A DNA stretch of 64,000 bases from Asticcacaulis sp. AC402 (GCF_000495835.1 NZ_AWGC01000014.1:62001-126000); one strand, 5' to 3'; counted from the stretch's first letter, positions 47,081-57,318 are shown. Notes: generated by a model from the letters alone, not told the origin. A program made the numbers and translations.

Positions 47081-48919
47081 AAGCGGCGCGCAGACCTCGT
47101 CCAGCCAGGCCCGGACGTCGGGTTTCACCATCGGCCCGACCAACCGGGTGACTTCGGCGTGGTAATCGTCCATGTATTGCCGCTCGGCGGGGCTCAACAT
47201 CTCGACCATGATCAGGCTGCGGTCGATCGGTGCCCAGGTCAGGTTGGCGAAACCGTGCATGGCGCGTTCGCCGCCTTTGGGGATGACGGCTTCGGTGACA
47301 TATTGCAGGTTCTCGATGCGGATGCCGAAATCGCCTTCCTTGTAAAAGCCGGGCTCGTTTGAAACGATCATCCCGGTTTGCAGGGCGTAGCGGTTCAGCG
47401 CCTTGGCGATCCGCTGGGGGCCTTCGTGGACCCCGAGATAGACGCCGACGCCGTGGCCGGTGCCATGGTCGTAATCGAAGCCTTCCGCCCACAGATATTG
47501 CCGTGCCAGGATATCCAGATGCGTGCCGGTGGTGCCGGCCGGGAACCTGGCTGTCGCCAGGGCGATATGGCCCTTCAGCACCAGGGTAAACATGCGTCTG
47601 TGCTCGGCTGTGGGCGTGCCGATCGCCATGGTGCGCGTAACGTCGGTGGTGCCGTCGGCATACTGCCCGCCGGAATCGACCAGCAGCAGGTTACCGGGCG
47701 CGATGCGCAGGTCCGACGCGGTGGTAACGCGATAGTGGGGCAGGGCGCCGTGCGGCCCGAAACCGGAAATGGTGTCAAAGGACAGATCCTTTAGTCCACC
47801 GGCTGCGACACGCATGGCTTCCAGCTTTTTGGCCACTTCAATCTCGGTTGGCAGGGTCTCTTGCGCTTCGGTCGCTACCCAGTGCAGGAACTCGGTCAGG
47901 ACAGCGCCGTCGCGGATGTGTGCGGCCTTTGTCCCGGCGATCTCGGTTCGGTTCTTGCAGGCCTTGGGCAGCATACAGGGATCATCGGCCAGGAAAGGTT
48001 TGGCGCCGGCCGATTGCAACGCCTCCAGCCAGTAGGCCGACGACAGGTTGGCGTCGATCAGCACGCTACGGCCGGACAGGGCGCCGAGTGCGGCGGCGAC
48101 TTCGCCGGGTGTGCGGACGCTGACCTCGTTGCCAAGCCATTCCAGCAAGCCGTTAGTGATCTTTGCGGGCTCAATAAACAGTTCGGCTGAGCCGTCATCT
48201 TTCAGCACGGCCTGGCCGAGGGGCAGGGGCGAACGGATGACATCGCCGCCGCGGATGTTGAACAACCAGGCCAGGGACGATGGTGCCGTAATCAGGGCGG
48301 CCGCCTGGCCGTTGGCTTTCAGGTTGCGCGCGATCTGGCCACGCTTGTCGGCCGAGGCGATGCCGGCAAATTCCAGCGGCTGGGGCACGATTGGCGCCGC
48401 CGGTTGCGACGGACGGGCCGCACCCCAGGCGACATCCAGCGGATTGGGCGACAGAGATTTCAGGGTGACGCCCGCGCTGGCGGCAGCCGTAAGCAGAGCG
48501 TTCAGGCTGGTCGGGCTGATCAGGGCGGCATCATAGCCGATGACCGCCCCGGACGAGGTGGCGGTGATTTCGTCGGCCAGGGAGGTGCCGTGGAAGTCCT
48601 TGACCTCCCAAACGCTTTGGTCTGTCTGTTCGCGCGATTGCAAGGTATAGCGGCCGTCGGCATAGAGGACAGCCTTGTCTTGAAAAACGATGGCGGCGCC
48701 GGCCGATCCCGTGAAACCCGACACCCAGGCCAGACGCTCATTGGCGTCGGGCAGGTATTCGTTCTGATGTTCGTCCTCATGCGGCACGATAAATCCGTCC
48801 AGCTCCAGCCGGCGCATTTCTGAGCGCAGCGCTGCGACATGGGTGACGCCCTGGGAGGGGTGCGTGGTGACGTCGAACTGCTGGAAAGCGGTCGGGGCGG
48901 AAAGTGTATCGGGAGTCAT
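47078..48919 (-). CDS. pepP: Xaa-Pro aminopeptidase (M24 family)
   Basis: This 613-residue cytoplasmic metallopeptidase releases N-terminal residues preceding proline. It has two creatinase-like N-terminal domains (to about residue 300) and the pita-bread catalytic domain. The two-metal ligands are visible in LLLVDSGGQYADGTTDVTRT (two Asp), GHGVGVYLGVHEG (His), SNEPGFY (Glu) and RIENLQYV (Glu). The ATG at 48919 has AGGTGA 5 bases upstream; an upstream in-frame start at 48961 lacks support. Its TAG stop lies in a family B repeat. Confidence 0.93.
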   Translation of the reverse strand: MTPDTLSAPTAFQQFDVTTHPSQGVTHVAALRSEMRRLELDGFIVPHEDEHQNEYLPDANERLAWVSGFTGSAGAAIVFQDKAVLYADGRYTLQSREQTDQSVWEVKDFHGTSLADEITATSSGAVIGYDAALISPTSLNALLTAAASAGVTLKSLSPNPLDVAWGAARPSQPAAPIVPQPLEFAGIASADKRGQIARNLKANGQAAALITAPSSLAWLFNIRGGDVIRSPLPLGQAVLKDDGSAELFIEPAKITNGLLEWLGNEVSVRTPGEVAAALGALSGRSVLIDANLSSAYWLEALQSAGAKPFLADDPCMLPKACKNRTEIAGTKAAHIRDGAVLTEFLHWVATEAQETLPTEIEVAKKLEAMRVAAGGLKDLSFDTISGFGPHGALPHYRVTTASDLRIAPGNLLLVDSGGQYADGTTDVTRTMAIGTPTAEHRRMFTLVLKGHIALATARFPAGTTGTHLDILARQYLWAEGFDYDHGTGHGVGVYLGVHEGPQRIAKALNRYALQTGMIVSNEPGFYKEGDFGIRIENLQYVTEAVIPKGGERAMHGFANLTWAPIDRSLIMVEMLSPAERQYMDDYHAEVTRLVGPMVKPDVRAWLDEVCAPL

Positions 48920-48994
48920 CGAGTCACCTGTCTGGTTACGCCAGCGACTATAGACGGCCAATGTGGCGACTTCAAATCCGCCGCCGCAATTTTG

Positions 48995-49507
48995 CTACTC
49001 GAGTTGGATAACCGTGATGTACCAGGTGCCGACGGGCTGGTTCTGAGCCTGCCACCAGAAGCCGTTGACGGTCTGGTTGGCCGCACCGAGGTCGGCGAGG
49101 GGGATTTCCACGACATTCCAGGTATTGGCGTTGAGACGGATGGTGTAGCCGGGATCGACCGGCTTGTCGCCAATCAGTGCTTTGACGGAAATGTTCTGGC
49201 CGCCGGCAGCCCCACCGTTCACATAGAAGGTCATCTTGGAATAGCCAGCCGTCGAAAACGGTGCGTGCTGAAGATACAGGGCCTGCCAGGGCTCGCTTTG
49301 CATTGAGATCGGTTTGACGTCGGCGCCGATATCAGTCGAAAGCGTCGTCTTGGCCCAACTCCAGTTGCTCCAGCCGGCGCCCAGAACGTCGTCATAAATG
49401 ACCATCGGCTGGGGCGCAGTCGGGGCGGAATCCTGCGCCATGGCGGCTCCAGAAAATGCAAGGGCAGCGATAGCGCCCGTGAACAAACGGCGGTTGCAAA
49501 TGGGCAT
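48995..49507 (-). CDS. Secreted beta-sandwich protein, possible carbohydrate-binding module
   Basis: This 170-residue exported protein has a signal peptide ending GAAMA-QDSAP, and AGGGAG lies 9 bases before its ATG. The mature part begins MVIYDDVLGAGWSNWSWAK, wording common to stand-alone galactose-binding-like domains attached to glycan-active proteins. Aromatic residues recur at strand ends (WQALYLQ, GFWWQAQNQ, GTWYITVIQLE). A sugar-binding or wall-binding role is likely but not provable from sequence. It shares strand with pepP 75 bp on. Confidence 0.65.
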   Translation of the reverse strand: MPICNRRLFTGAIAALAFSGAAMAQDSAPTAPQPMVIYDDVLGAGWSNWSWAKTTLSTDIGADVKPISMQSEPWQALYLQHAPFSTAGYSKMTFYVNGGAAGGQNISVKALIGDKPVDPGYTIRLNANTWNVVEIPLADLGAANQTVNGFWWQAQNQPVGTWYITVIQLE

Positions 49508-49687
49508 GAAAGGGCTCCCTGAGATTTTTTATATTTGGTTTATTTAATACATATTACTCTATGAATTCAAAGCCACATTCGCAAGCACCCGTGGCGGGAA
49601 GACGATGGCTGTGGCTCGCGCGCCACGCACGGCGTCATGCTGCGGTTTTAGATCGCAGCGGTCAGGGGCGCTGGAAAAGACGATCCG

Positions 49688-50554
49688 TCAGTTACGCTGC
49701 ATGACCAGGGTGCACCAGGCGTCGCGGTGGATGCGGCGCACAACCTTGAAACCGTGGCTGAGATAGGCCGCCTTGACGAAGCGTTCCTGGGTACGCAGCA
49801 GGCCCGACAGGATAACCAGGCCCTGCGATTTTAGCGCACCGCGGATATCCATCGACAGGCCGACCAGGGGGCGTGCCAGGATGTTGGCGAAGACCAGATC
49901 ATACGGTCCGGATTGACGCACCTTGCGGTGGTTCAACCCGTTGGCGTAGACAAAGCGCGCTGTCGACTGGTTTAACCTGGCATTCTCGTTGGAGATGCGC
50001 ACGCTGATCGGGTCGATATCGGTACCGACAGCAACGGCGGTTCCGGTCTTGGCAGCGGCGATGGCCAACACGCCGGTGCCGGCGCCGACATCGAGCACGC
50101 GGGCGAATCGCGATTTTTTGAGCAGGTCATTATAGGCGATCAGGCAGCCAACGGTGGTTCCGTGGTGGCCGGTGCCGAAGGCGGCGCCGGCTTCGATGCG
50201 CAAATTAACGGCATTGACCGGGGCGCGGCCGTGATCGTGAATGCCATAGACAAAGAAGCGGCCGGCGCGCACCGGCGGCAGGCCCGACAGCGCCATGGCC
50301 AACCAGTCGGCATCGGCCAACTGTTCGGCGGTGACGACCAGGTCCGGAAAATCCGTCAGAATACGTTGAATTCTCTGGTCTTCGTCTTCCTCCGTCGGGA
50401 AGGCATCGATGCGCCAGACGTCATGATCTTCGTCCTCTTCCAGGATCGAATAGGTCATGCCTTCTAACTCGATATCGGCATCCAGGGCATCGGCTGCGGC
50501 TTCGGCGACGGTGCGCGGGCCGCGGGCCACGATTTGTTGAGGATTATAGGGCAT
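49688..50554 (-). CDS. prmA: Ribosomal protein L11 methyltransferase
   Basis: This 288-residue SAM-dependent enzyme trimethylates ribosomal protein L11. [14 protein letters not shown] is the PrmA substrate loop, [17 protein letters not shown] the SAM-binding motif I, and [10 protein letters not shown] the catalytic NILA motif. The ATG at 50554 ([12 protein letters not shown]) is chosen; a TTG at 50581 in frame would add 9 residues. It is divergent from the H1-like gene, 95 bp away. Confidence 0.92.
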   Translation of the reverse strand: MPYNPQQIVARGPRTVAEAAADALDADIELEGMTYSILEEDEDHDVWRIDAFPTEEDEDQRIQRILTDFPDLVVTAEQLADADWLAMALSGLPPVRAGRFFVYGIHDHGRAPVNAVNLRIEAGAAFGTGHHGTTVGCLIAYNDLLKKSRFARVLDVGAGTGVLAIAAAKTGTAVAVGTDIDPISVRISNENARLNQSTARFVYANGLNHRKVRQSGPYDLVFANILARPLVGLSMDIRGALKSQGLVILSGLLRTQERFVKAAYLSHGFKVVRRIHRDAWCTLVMQRN

Positions 50555-50649
50555 GCTGCTCTGCGGTAGGATTTGATTCAACGTCCGAACTCGGCTAATT
50601 TCCCAAAGAACGTGCGAGATTCGGACGGTTTGGCACTTAAGGACACAAG

Positions 50650-51279
50650 ATGGCGAGAGCTAGCACAAAAAAGACAACTGGCGACAGTGAAATTCCGGCC
50701 GATGCCGGCGTGAAAAAGACGATCGCGCGCAAGGCCCCTGCGGCGGCGGCGGGCGACACTCCGGCCGAGAAGAAATCGGCCCCCAAGGCGACCGCGGCCA
50801 AGGCTGTTGCGCCCAGGACCGCTGCCCCCAAGGCTGCGACTGCCAAGGCCGCGCCGAACAAGGCGCCGCTGGTCAATGATGTCAAGCCAGCGGTGCTGGA
50901 ACCAGCGCCCAAGGCCGTCAGGAAGGCGCCTGCCGCCAAGAAGACCGCGTCCAAGCAGGTCGAGGAAGTGCTCGAAAGCGCCAGGACCAAGCTGGACGAG
51001 GCCGCCGCTGTCGCCGCCGACAAGCTCGACGATCTGCGCGAAGCTGCCGAGCCGCACCTTAAGGAAGCCGGCGAAAAGGTCGAAGCCGCTCTGGACGCTG
51101 CCAAGGACAAGGTTGACGAGGCCATTGCCGCTGCCAAGCCGGTGGTCGAGGATCTCGCCCGCAAGGCGGATGACGTGATGGACAAGGCTGCCGACAAGGC
51201 GCATGAAATCACCGCCAAGGCGGCAGAGGCCACCAAGAAGAAGCCTGGCTTCTGGGCCCGCCTGTTCGGCGCCCAATAA
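50650..51279 (+). CDS. Ala/Lys-rich H1-like protein with helical C-terminal half
   Basis: The product is 209 residues with AGGA 7 bases before the ATG. Residues 1-100 are disordered, basic and rich in Ala, Lys and Pro ([13 protein letters not shown] steps), as in bacterial histone H1-like proteins. Residues 102-198 form heptad-like amphipathic helix ([20 protein letters not shown]), as in LEA or YtxH-type proteins. The end, [13 protein letters not shown], is a short amphipathic membrane-type tail. It could bind DNA, protect proteins or sit on the membrane; I cannot choose. No signal peptide is seen. Confidence 0.75.
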   Translation: MARASTKKTTGDSEIPADAGVKKTIARKAPAAAAGDTPAEKKSAPKATAAKAVAPRTAAPKAATAKAAPNKAPLVNDVKPAVLEPAPKAVRKAPAAKKTASKQVEEVLESARTKLDEAAAVAADKLDDLREAAEPHLKEAGEKVEAALDAAKDKVDEAIAAAKPVVEDLARKADDVMDKAADKAHEITAKAAEATKKKPGFWARLFGAQ

Positions 51280-51334
51280 GGCGTCGATCCTGACAGGATT
51301 TCGGAGGTGGGCTTGTAAAAGTCCGCCTCTTTTT

Positions 51335-51567
51335 TATACCTCCCTGCGCTTGCGCGGGGAGGGGGACCGCGCTAGCGAAGGCCAAAGGCCGTAGCGACGC
51401 GTGGTGGTGGGGCGACTTTCTTTCAGCAGCAGCAAAGTTTGCTACTATGACAGCAAGTCGCCCCACCACCATTTCGCTAGGCTGCACTTTGTTGGCCTCA
51501 CTCATGGTCCTTCGCGCGCCGAGATATATTTCGGCTTCGCTCACCCCACCTGCGGCGGGGAGGTATA
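51335..51567. repeat. Palindromic MITE-like element upstream of the ABC exporter
   Basis: This 233 bp non-coding element has perfect 10 bp ends TATACCTCCC/GGGAGGTATA. A 17 bp inverted repeat at its centre, TGGTGGTGGGGCGACTT (51402-51418) and its complement (51465-51481), extends with imperfections outward. Its right end supplies GGGGAGG, the ribosome-binding site of the next gene. No target duplication could be defined. Confidence 0.8.
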
Positions 51568-51571
51568 AGAA

Positions 51572-53419
51572 ATGCTGAACACCCTTTTCCGCTCCTTTGA
51601 ACGGCTGATCGATCCGTTCCGACCCCATGACGAGCTGGCCCCGCCACCGGGGCTGGTGGCCTATGTCTGGAGCTATCTGCGCCAGGTCTGGCCGCTGTTT
51701 GCCGCGGTGCTGGTGGTCGGGCTGCTGGCCACTCTTGCCGAGGTCATGGTGTTTCGCTTCATCGCGGACATCATCGATATCCTGACCTCCTCCGAGCCTG
51801 GCCAACTGTGGGCGCAGCACGGCGGAACCTTCCTCACCATGCTGTTGACCGTCGGTGTTGCCTGGCCGGTCCTGGTCCTGATCCAGTCCCTGTTGCTGCA
51901 ACAGGGACTGACCACCCAGTTCCCTGTCCTGATCCGCTGGCAGTCGCACCGCCATATTGTGCGCCAGTCGATCAGCTTCTTCGCCAACGACTTCGCCGGC
52001 CGGGTGGCGTCCAAGGTCGCCGACACGGCGTCGGCCGTACGCAACACCCTGATTACGTTGAGCGACACCTTCCTCTACGTCCTCGTCTATTTTTCCAGCG
52101 CGCTTTACATGTTCCTGGAAGCCGATGTTCGCCTGGTCATTCCGCTGGTGGTCTGGTGCGCCGCCTATGGTCTGCTGTGTTGGCACTATGTCCCCAAACT
52201 GTCCAGGGCATCGGAGGAAGGCTCCGAAGCTCGCTCGGCCCTGGTGGGGCGGCTGGTCGACAGCTACACCAACATCCAAACCGTCAAACTGTTTGCCGAT
52301 CCATCCCGCGAAGAAGCCTATGTCCGTGAGGCCATGGAGACCAATACCGTCAAATGGCAGGTCCAACAGCGGCTGATCACCCAGTTGGATGTGATCGTCA
52401 ACCTGCTGAACATCGTCCTGTTGATCACGACCGCTGTGGTGGCCATCTGGCTGTGGAGTGAGGGCGCCATCACCATCGGCGCCATTGCCCTGGCCGGGGC
52501 TTTGACTCAGCGCATCCTCAACATGTCGGGTTGGGTCATGTTCCAGGTGACCAGCCTGTTCGAAAACATTGGCACCATCCAGAACGGCATCGTCACCATC
52601 GCCCAACCGCACAAGGTCACCGATGTACCCGATGCCATCGAACTCACCATCGACCAAGGCGTCATCCGGTTCGAGGATGTCCATTTCCATTACGGCGAGT
52701 CCGAACGCGCGGCCATCGGCGGCGTCAACCTAACTGTCGCCGCCGGCGAAAAGATCGGACTGGTCGGACCTTCGGGTGCCGGCAAGTCAACCCTGGTCAA
52801 TGTTTTCCTCAGACTGCACGACGTCACCCAGGGCCGCATTCTGATCGACGGCCAGGATATTGCGAAAGTAACCCAGGATTCCTTGCGCGCCCATATCGGC
52901 ATGGTGACCCAGGACACGTCACTGCTGCACCGCTCGATCCGCAGCAATATCGCCTATGGCCGGCCGGGAGCTTCGGACGACGAGATCATCGCGGCCGCCC
53001 GCCGCGCCCACGCGTGGGACTTTATCCCGGAACTGCGCGATAATCGCGGCCGCGCGGGCCTCGACGCCCATGTCGGCGAGCGCGGCGTCAAGCTGTCGGG
53101 CGGCCAGCGTCAGCGTATCGCCATCGCCCGGGTGTTGCTGAAAAACGCGCCGATCCTTGTGCTGGACGAAGCTACATCGGCGCTCGATTCCGAGGTCGAG
53201 GCCGCCATCCAGGACAGCTTGCTGGAACTGATGGCCGGCAAGACGGTGATCGCCATCGCCCACCGCCTCAGCACGATTGCGCGCATGGATCGTCTGGTAA
53301 TCATGGACGGTGGCCGCATTATCGAGACCGGCAGTCACGCTGAGTTGATTCAGGCCGGCGGCCTCTATTCCAGGCTGTGGGCGCGCCAGACGGGAGGTTT
53401 TCTGGCTGAGATTGTCTAG
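51572..53419 (+). CDS. ABC exporter, fused membrane and ATPase domains
   Basis: This 615-residue half-transporter has six membrane helices (about residues 35-330) followed by a nucleotide-binding domain. Walker A GPSGAGKST is at 399-407, the signature is LSGGQRQR, and Walker B is ILVLDEATSALD. Such proteins dimerise and export lipids, peptides or drugs from the inner membrane. The ATG follows GGGGAGG from the flanking repeat, and the TAG stop is the first triplet of a family B repeat, so both gene ends touch repeats. Substrate unknown; MsbA-like and multidrug types are both possible. Confidence 0.9.
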   Translation: MLNTLFRSFERLIDPFRPHDELAPPPGLVAYVWSYLRQVWPLFAAVLVVGLLATLAEVMVFRFIADIIDILTSSEPGQLWAQHGGTFLTMLLTVGVAWPVLVLIQSLLLQQGLTTQFPVLIRWQSHRHIVRQSISFFANDFAGRVASKVADTASAVRNTLITLSDTFLYVLVYFSSALYMFLEADVRLVIPLVVWCAAYGLLCWHYVPKLSRASEEGSEARSALVGRLVDSYTNIQTVKLFADPSREEAYVREAMETNTVKWQVQQRLITQLDVIVNLLNIVLLITTAVVAIWLWSEGAITIGAIALAGALTQRILNMSGWVMFQVTSLFENIGTIQNGIVTIAQPHKVTDVPDAIELTIDQGVIRFEDVHFHYGESERAAIGGVNLTVAAGEKIGLVGPSGAGKSTLVNVFLRLHDVTQGRILIDGQDIAKVTQDSLRAHIGMVTQDTSLLHRSIRSNIAYGRPGASDDEIIAAARRAHAWDFIPELRDNRGRAGLDAHVGERGVKLSGGQRQRIAIARVLLKNAPILVLDEATSALDSEVEAAIQDSLLELMAGKTVIAIAHRLSTIARMDRLVIMDGGRIIETGSHAELIQAGGLYSRLWARQTGGFLAEIV

Positions 53420-53520
53420 AGCGCAATCCGATAAAGTGTGCAGCACTTTTCGGATAAATTGCGCGATAAAACAAAAACTTAGAGCGGGGTTTTGATTCCA
53501 TAAAGACGCATACCGCTCTA
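53417..53520. repeat. Family B element after the ABC exporter
   Basis: It runs TAGAGCGCAATCCGATAAAG through CGGATAAATTGCGCGA to the second hairpin AGAGCGGGGTTTTGAT...ACCGCTCTA, in the opposite orientation to the copy at 46981. The second stem is partly decayed. Nothing else is seen before the next gene except a CGTTGCG-GT-CGCAACG dyad near 53590. Confidence 0.88.
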
Positions 53521-53651
53521 AATGTGTACCGTTAGCGGGTGGCCGATTCGACACAGTTCCGAATAATCGGGCAGTCGCCGTCGTTCGTTCGTTGCGGTCG
53601 CAACGTGGTTAATGTTTCGTAATCTTTCAAAACGGGGCAAGACGCAGGGGC

Positions 53652-55664
53652 ATGGCGACCACACAGGCAGCGGAGCAAAAGGCTCCGGCCGCATTTGGCA
53701 AAGGGCAGGCGGCAGGGTTGGGCGATTTTTCGCGCGCCATCCTGTTGGGGCTGGCCTATGTCGTCATCTCCTATCTGGCCGCCGGCCTGGGCGGCAGCGC
53801 GGTTGCGGGCAACGATACGGCCTGGCCCGCGTTCTGGTTCCTGCAAATCCTGATCTATGCCGCCTTGTCGGTGGTCATCGTGCTGTTCAGTCAGATGATC
53901 GACGACCGCGCGACAGATAGCGGCCTGGGTGGACCGGCCGTCTTCCTGATGTCGCTGGGCACCCTGGTCAGTTTCGCCGCCTTCGTCGTCAACGAGTTCA
54001 AGCAGGTTGCCGCGGGCGCCGACCACAACATCGTGCGCGAGGACTATGCCGCCTTCTTTGCCGCGCCCAAAGACCAGCCGCTGCCCTATCTCATCTTCTG
54101 CTCGGTGATGATGGCGGTCTATGCGGTCGCGGCCGGCATTGTCGTCTGGTCGCTGCTAACCAGCCGCGAGCAGGGACTTCTTCGCAAAGTCATGTCCTTC
54201 TTCCGCAAAGTCAGCACCTCTGACCAGCAGAAGCACGTCAACCAGCATATCGATGTCCGGGTGCGCGAACTGACCCGTCTGAGCGGTTTGCGCGACCAGA
54301 TCCTCAGCGTTCAGGCCGAGTTGGCCGGCGAGACCACCCGGCGCGGCTGGCTGGTGCGGCAGTCGGGCGAGTTCCATACCCTTCGCCTGCACACCGATTT
54401 CAAGGCGGGCCAGATCGAGGACGCGCCGGATGCCGACACGGCTGGCCTGGCGCGGCCGCACTATGCTGCTGCCCTGGCGGCCGTGGATGCGGGGGTTGCC
54501 CAGCTGAATCAGGCGGCCACGGCCAGCACAGCTCGGGTCGAAGCCTTGACGCAGGACATCGCCAATCTGTTCATCGAGGCCGGTTTCGACACCGTCGCGC
54601 CGTTGCAGGCGCGCATCAAAGAGTTGGATAGTGAAACTCACAGCCTGCGCAGCCAGCTGAGCGGCGCCCAGGCCGTTGACGGCCTGCTGAGCCTGTCCGA
54701 TACGCCGGAAAGCGACCATATCCACGGCGTTACCCGTCTGCTCGGCATAGGCATGTTTGTCACCGTCCTGCTGATGACGTTGAACAACTACCTGCTTGCA
54801 CCGGAACTGACCGAGGAAATCCAGCTCGATCCGTGGACGGTGGTGACTCTGCTGGGGCTGTTCCTGCTTCAGGCGGTAGCCGCCTATTACGGCCTGACCA
54901 GCGCACGTATGTACCTGATCAAGCGCCAGATTGCCCAACGCGCCCGTCAGGCGCCGCCGGGCCCGACCCTGGCGCAGCGGGCGCTGGCCCTGGTGATGCT
55001 GGCCCTGCTGGGATTGCTGATCTACACCCTGATGCGCTTGTCCGAGCCCAGCGTCGCCCGACCCCTGAGGGCCATAGACTTGACCTGCCGGGCCTTCGAC
55101 GATGCCGCCGGCTTCCAGACGCCCCAGGGCGTGTGGGTGTACAACTCGGTCGCCACTCTGGAAGCCGACAGCTGCCGGCTGGTCAAGCCGCTGGACCATG
55201 AGTCCTACATCGTCGTGGTCGGTGCCGCTTCGCCCGAAGGCGATGCGACAGAACAGTTCGAACTGGCGCGCAGCCGGGCGCATGTCCTGGCGCGGCAACT
55301 GCGCGCCGGCAGCGATCCGAAGCAGGTCAATGTATTCGTGGTCAATCTCGGCCGCGCCAACCCCGTCGAAATCCCTGTCGACGCTACGCCAGAGGCGAAG
55401 AAGGCGGCGACCCGGACCTGGCGGCCGCTTCTGGTGATGGCGGGCAATCTGGAGCCGGAGCGGCCGACCGTTTCCCAACGTCTAAAAGCGGTCTTTGTGC
55501 GCAAGCTGTCGAGCCTGCCACAAGCCGGCGATGTCCGTCCGGTGGTGCAGGGCGCTCTTGGCAAGACCCCGGGCCTGGACCTTAGTGGTTACGACCCGAC
55601 GCAATGCCGCATCCACCGTTATGACGGCGAGGGCGTCCCAGCTCAAGAGATACCCTGCCAATAG
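53652..55664 (+). CDS. Unrecognised polytopic membrane protein with coiled coil and OmpA-like C-terminal domain
   Basis: The product is 670 residues. Four hydrophobic helices (about 29-50, 62-82, 94-112, 146-168) precede a charged coiled-coil region (about 185-355). Three more helices follow (about 365-386, 395-416, 443-463), then a C-terminal domain of about 200 residues with three Cys. In it, IVVVGAASPEGDATEQFELA then RSRAHVLARQL resembles the OmpA/MotB fold (GxxSPEG...RA..L..L), but the usual TD motif is absent. I do not recognise the whole protein. The layout suggests an inner-membrane scaffold reaching toward peptidoglycan. Confidence 0.75.
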   Translation: MATTQAAEQKAPAAFGKGQAAGLGDFSRAILLGLAYVVISYLAAGLGGSAVAGNDTAWPAFWFLQILIYAALSVVIVLFSQMIDDRATDSGLGGPAVFLMSLGTLVSFAAFVVNEFKQVAAGADHNIVREDYAAFFAAPKDQPLPYLIFCSVMMAVYAVAAGIVVWSLLTSREQGLLRKVMSFFRKVSTSDQQKHVNQHIDVRVRELTRLSGLRDQILSVQAELAGETTRRGWLVRQSGEFHTLRLHTDFKAGQIEDAPDADTAGLARPHYAAALAAVDAGVAQLNQAATASTARVEALTQDIANLFIEAGFDTVAPLQARIKELDSETHSLRSQLSGAQAVDGLLSLSDTPESDHIHGVTRLLGIGMFVTVLLMTLNNYLLAPELTEEIQLDPWTVVTLLGLFLLQAVAAYYGLTSARMYLIKRQIAQRARQAPPGPTLAQRALALVMLALLGLLIYTLMRLSEPSVARPLRAIDLTCRAFDDAAGFQTPQGVWVYNSVATLEADSCRLVKPLDHESYIVVVGAASPEGDATEQFELARSRAHVLARQLRAGSDPKQVNVFVVNLGRANPVEIPVDATPEAKKAATRTWRPLLVMAGNLEPERPTVSQRLKAVFVRKLSSLPQAGDVRPVVQGALGKTPGLDLSGYDPTQCRIHRYDGEGVPAQEIPCQ

Positions 55665-55922
55665 TGTCCCTGTGACCTTTACGCTGCGCCGCGAAGGGCG
55701 ATCGTCTTCGGGATGGTTTTTCATTGCACTTTAACGGGTCCGGCTCTAGGAGTTCCCGGCATTTGTTGTGAGGAGTGGCCCATGTTTGGCTGGGGAAAGA
55801 AGGACAAGAAACGTCCGGGCACCGGAGCGAAGTTCGAAACGGCAAAATTCGAATCGGTCGATGCCGTCCAGGCCGGACCGTCCGGCAGCGAGCCCCCCTC
55901 AACCCCTTCGGAGACCCGTTCC

Positions 55923-57314
55923 ATGTCCAAAACCCGCGTTGAAACCGACACCTTTGGCCCGATCGAAGTCGCTTCCGACCGGTATTGGGGCGCTCAGGCG
56001 CAGCGTTCGCTCGGCAACTTCAAGATCGGCTGGGAAAAGCAGCCCCTGCCGATCGTGCGTGCGTTGGGTATCGTTAAGCGCGCCGCCGCCGAAACCAACC
56101 TGGCGCTGGGCAAGCTGGACCCCAAGGTTGCTGCCGCCATCGTCCAGGCCGCCAACGAGGTGATCGAAGGTAAGCTGGATGACCACTTCCCACTGGTGGT
56201 GTGGCAGACCGGTTCCGGCACCCAGTCGAACATGAACGCCAACGAGGTCATTTCGAACCGCGCCATCGAGATCCTGGGCGGCGAGATGGGCACCAAGAAG
56301 CCGGTCCATCCCAATGACCACGTCAACATGTCGCAATCGTCGAACGACACCTATCCGACCGCGATGCACGTCGCCTGCGCCGAAGAAATCGTCCACCGCC
56401 TGCTGCCGGCGCTTCAGGTCCTGCGCAATGCGTTGAACGACAAGGCCGAGGCGTGGAAAGACATCATCAAGATCGGTCGCACCCATACCCAGGACGCCAC
56501 GCCGCTGACGCTCGGCCAGGAGTTTTCCGGCTATACGCAACAGTTGACCAACGGCATCGAGCGTATCCAGCAGACCCTGCCCAAGCTGATGCAACTGGCC
56601 CAGGGCGGCACCGCTGTGGGCACAGGTCTCAACGCGCCGATCGGTTTTGCCGAGGGGGTGGCCGAACGCATCGCCGCCATCACTGGCATGGGCTTCACCA
56701 CAGCGCCGAACAAGTTCGAAGCCCTGGCCGCCCACGATGCCATGGTGTTCAGCCACGGCGCCATCAATACAGTCGCCGCCTCGCTGTTCAAGATCGCAAA
56801 CGACATCCGTTTCTTAGGCTCCGGCCCGCGTTCGGGCCTGGGCGAACTGGCCCTGCCGGAAAACGAGCCGGGCTCCTCGATCATGCCGGGCAAGGTCAAT
56901 CCGACCCAGTGTGAAGCCCTGACCCAGGTCTGCGTCCAGATCTTCGGCAACCACGCAGCCCTGACCTTTGCCGGCAGCCAGGGCCATTTCGAACTGAACG
57001 TGTTCAACCCGGTCATGGCCTACAACTTCCTGCAGTCGGTGCGGCTGATGGCCGATGCGGCGGTGTCTTTTACGGACAACTGTGTCGTCGGCATTGAACC
57101 GCGGCTGGACAATATCAAGCGCGGGCTGGAAAACTCGCTGATGCTGGTAACGGCGCTGAATGGCCGTCTGGGCTATGATATCTGCGCCAAGATCGCCAAG
57201 ACCGCCCATAAGAACGGCACCACCCTGCGCGAAGAAGCCGTCGGCGGCGGCTACCTGACCAACGAAGAGTTCGACCAGTTTGTTCGTCCGGAAAACATGG
57301 TCAAGCCGGGCTGA
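55923..57314 (+). CDS. fumC: Fumarate hydratase class II
   Basis: This TCA-cycle enzyme interconverts fumarate and malate. From ATG 55923 ([16 protein letters not shown]) it is 463 residues, the normal length. [13 protein letters not shown] is the superfamily signature and [14 protein letters not shown] the active-site loop. An in-frame ATG at 55782 has the stronger ribosome-binding site (AGGAG, 7 bases) and would add a 47-residue basic, disordered extension beginning [13 protein letters not shown]. Either form is possible, perhaps both. The PhyH gene follows 4 bases after the stop. Confidence 0.93.
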   Translation: MSKTRVETDTFGPIEVASDRYWGAQAQRSLGNFKIGWEKQPLPIVRALGIVKRAAAETNLALGKLDPKVAAAIVQAANEVIEGKLDDHFPLVVWQTGSGTQSNMNANEVISNRAIEILGGEMGTKKPVHPNDHVNMSQSSNDTYPTAMHVACAEEIVHRLLPALQVLRNALNDKAEAWKDIIKIGRTHTQDATPLTLGQEFSGYTQQLTNGIERIQQTLPKLMQLAQGGTAVGTGLNAPIGFAEGVAERIAAITGMGFTTAPNKFEALAAHDAMVFSHGAINTVAASLFKIANDIRFLGSGPRSGLGELALPENEPGSSIMPGKVNPTQCEALTQVCVQIFGNHAALTFAGSQGHFELNVFNPVMAYNFLQSVRLMADAAVSFTDNCVVGIEPRLDNIKRGLENSLMLVTALNGRLGYDICAKIAKTAHKNGTTLREEAVGGGYLTNEEFDQFVRPENMVKPG

Positions 57315-57318
57315 GCCG

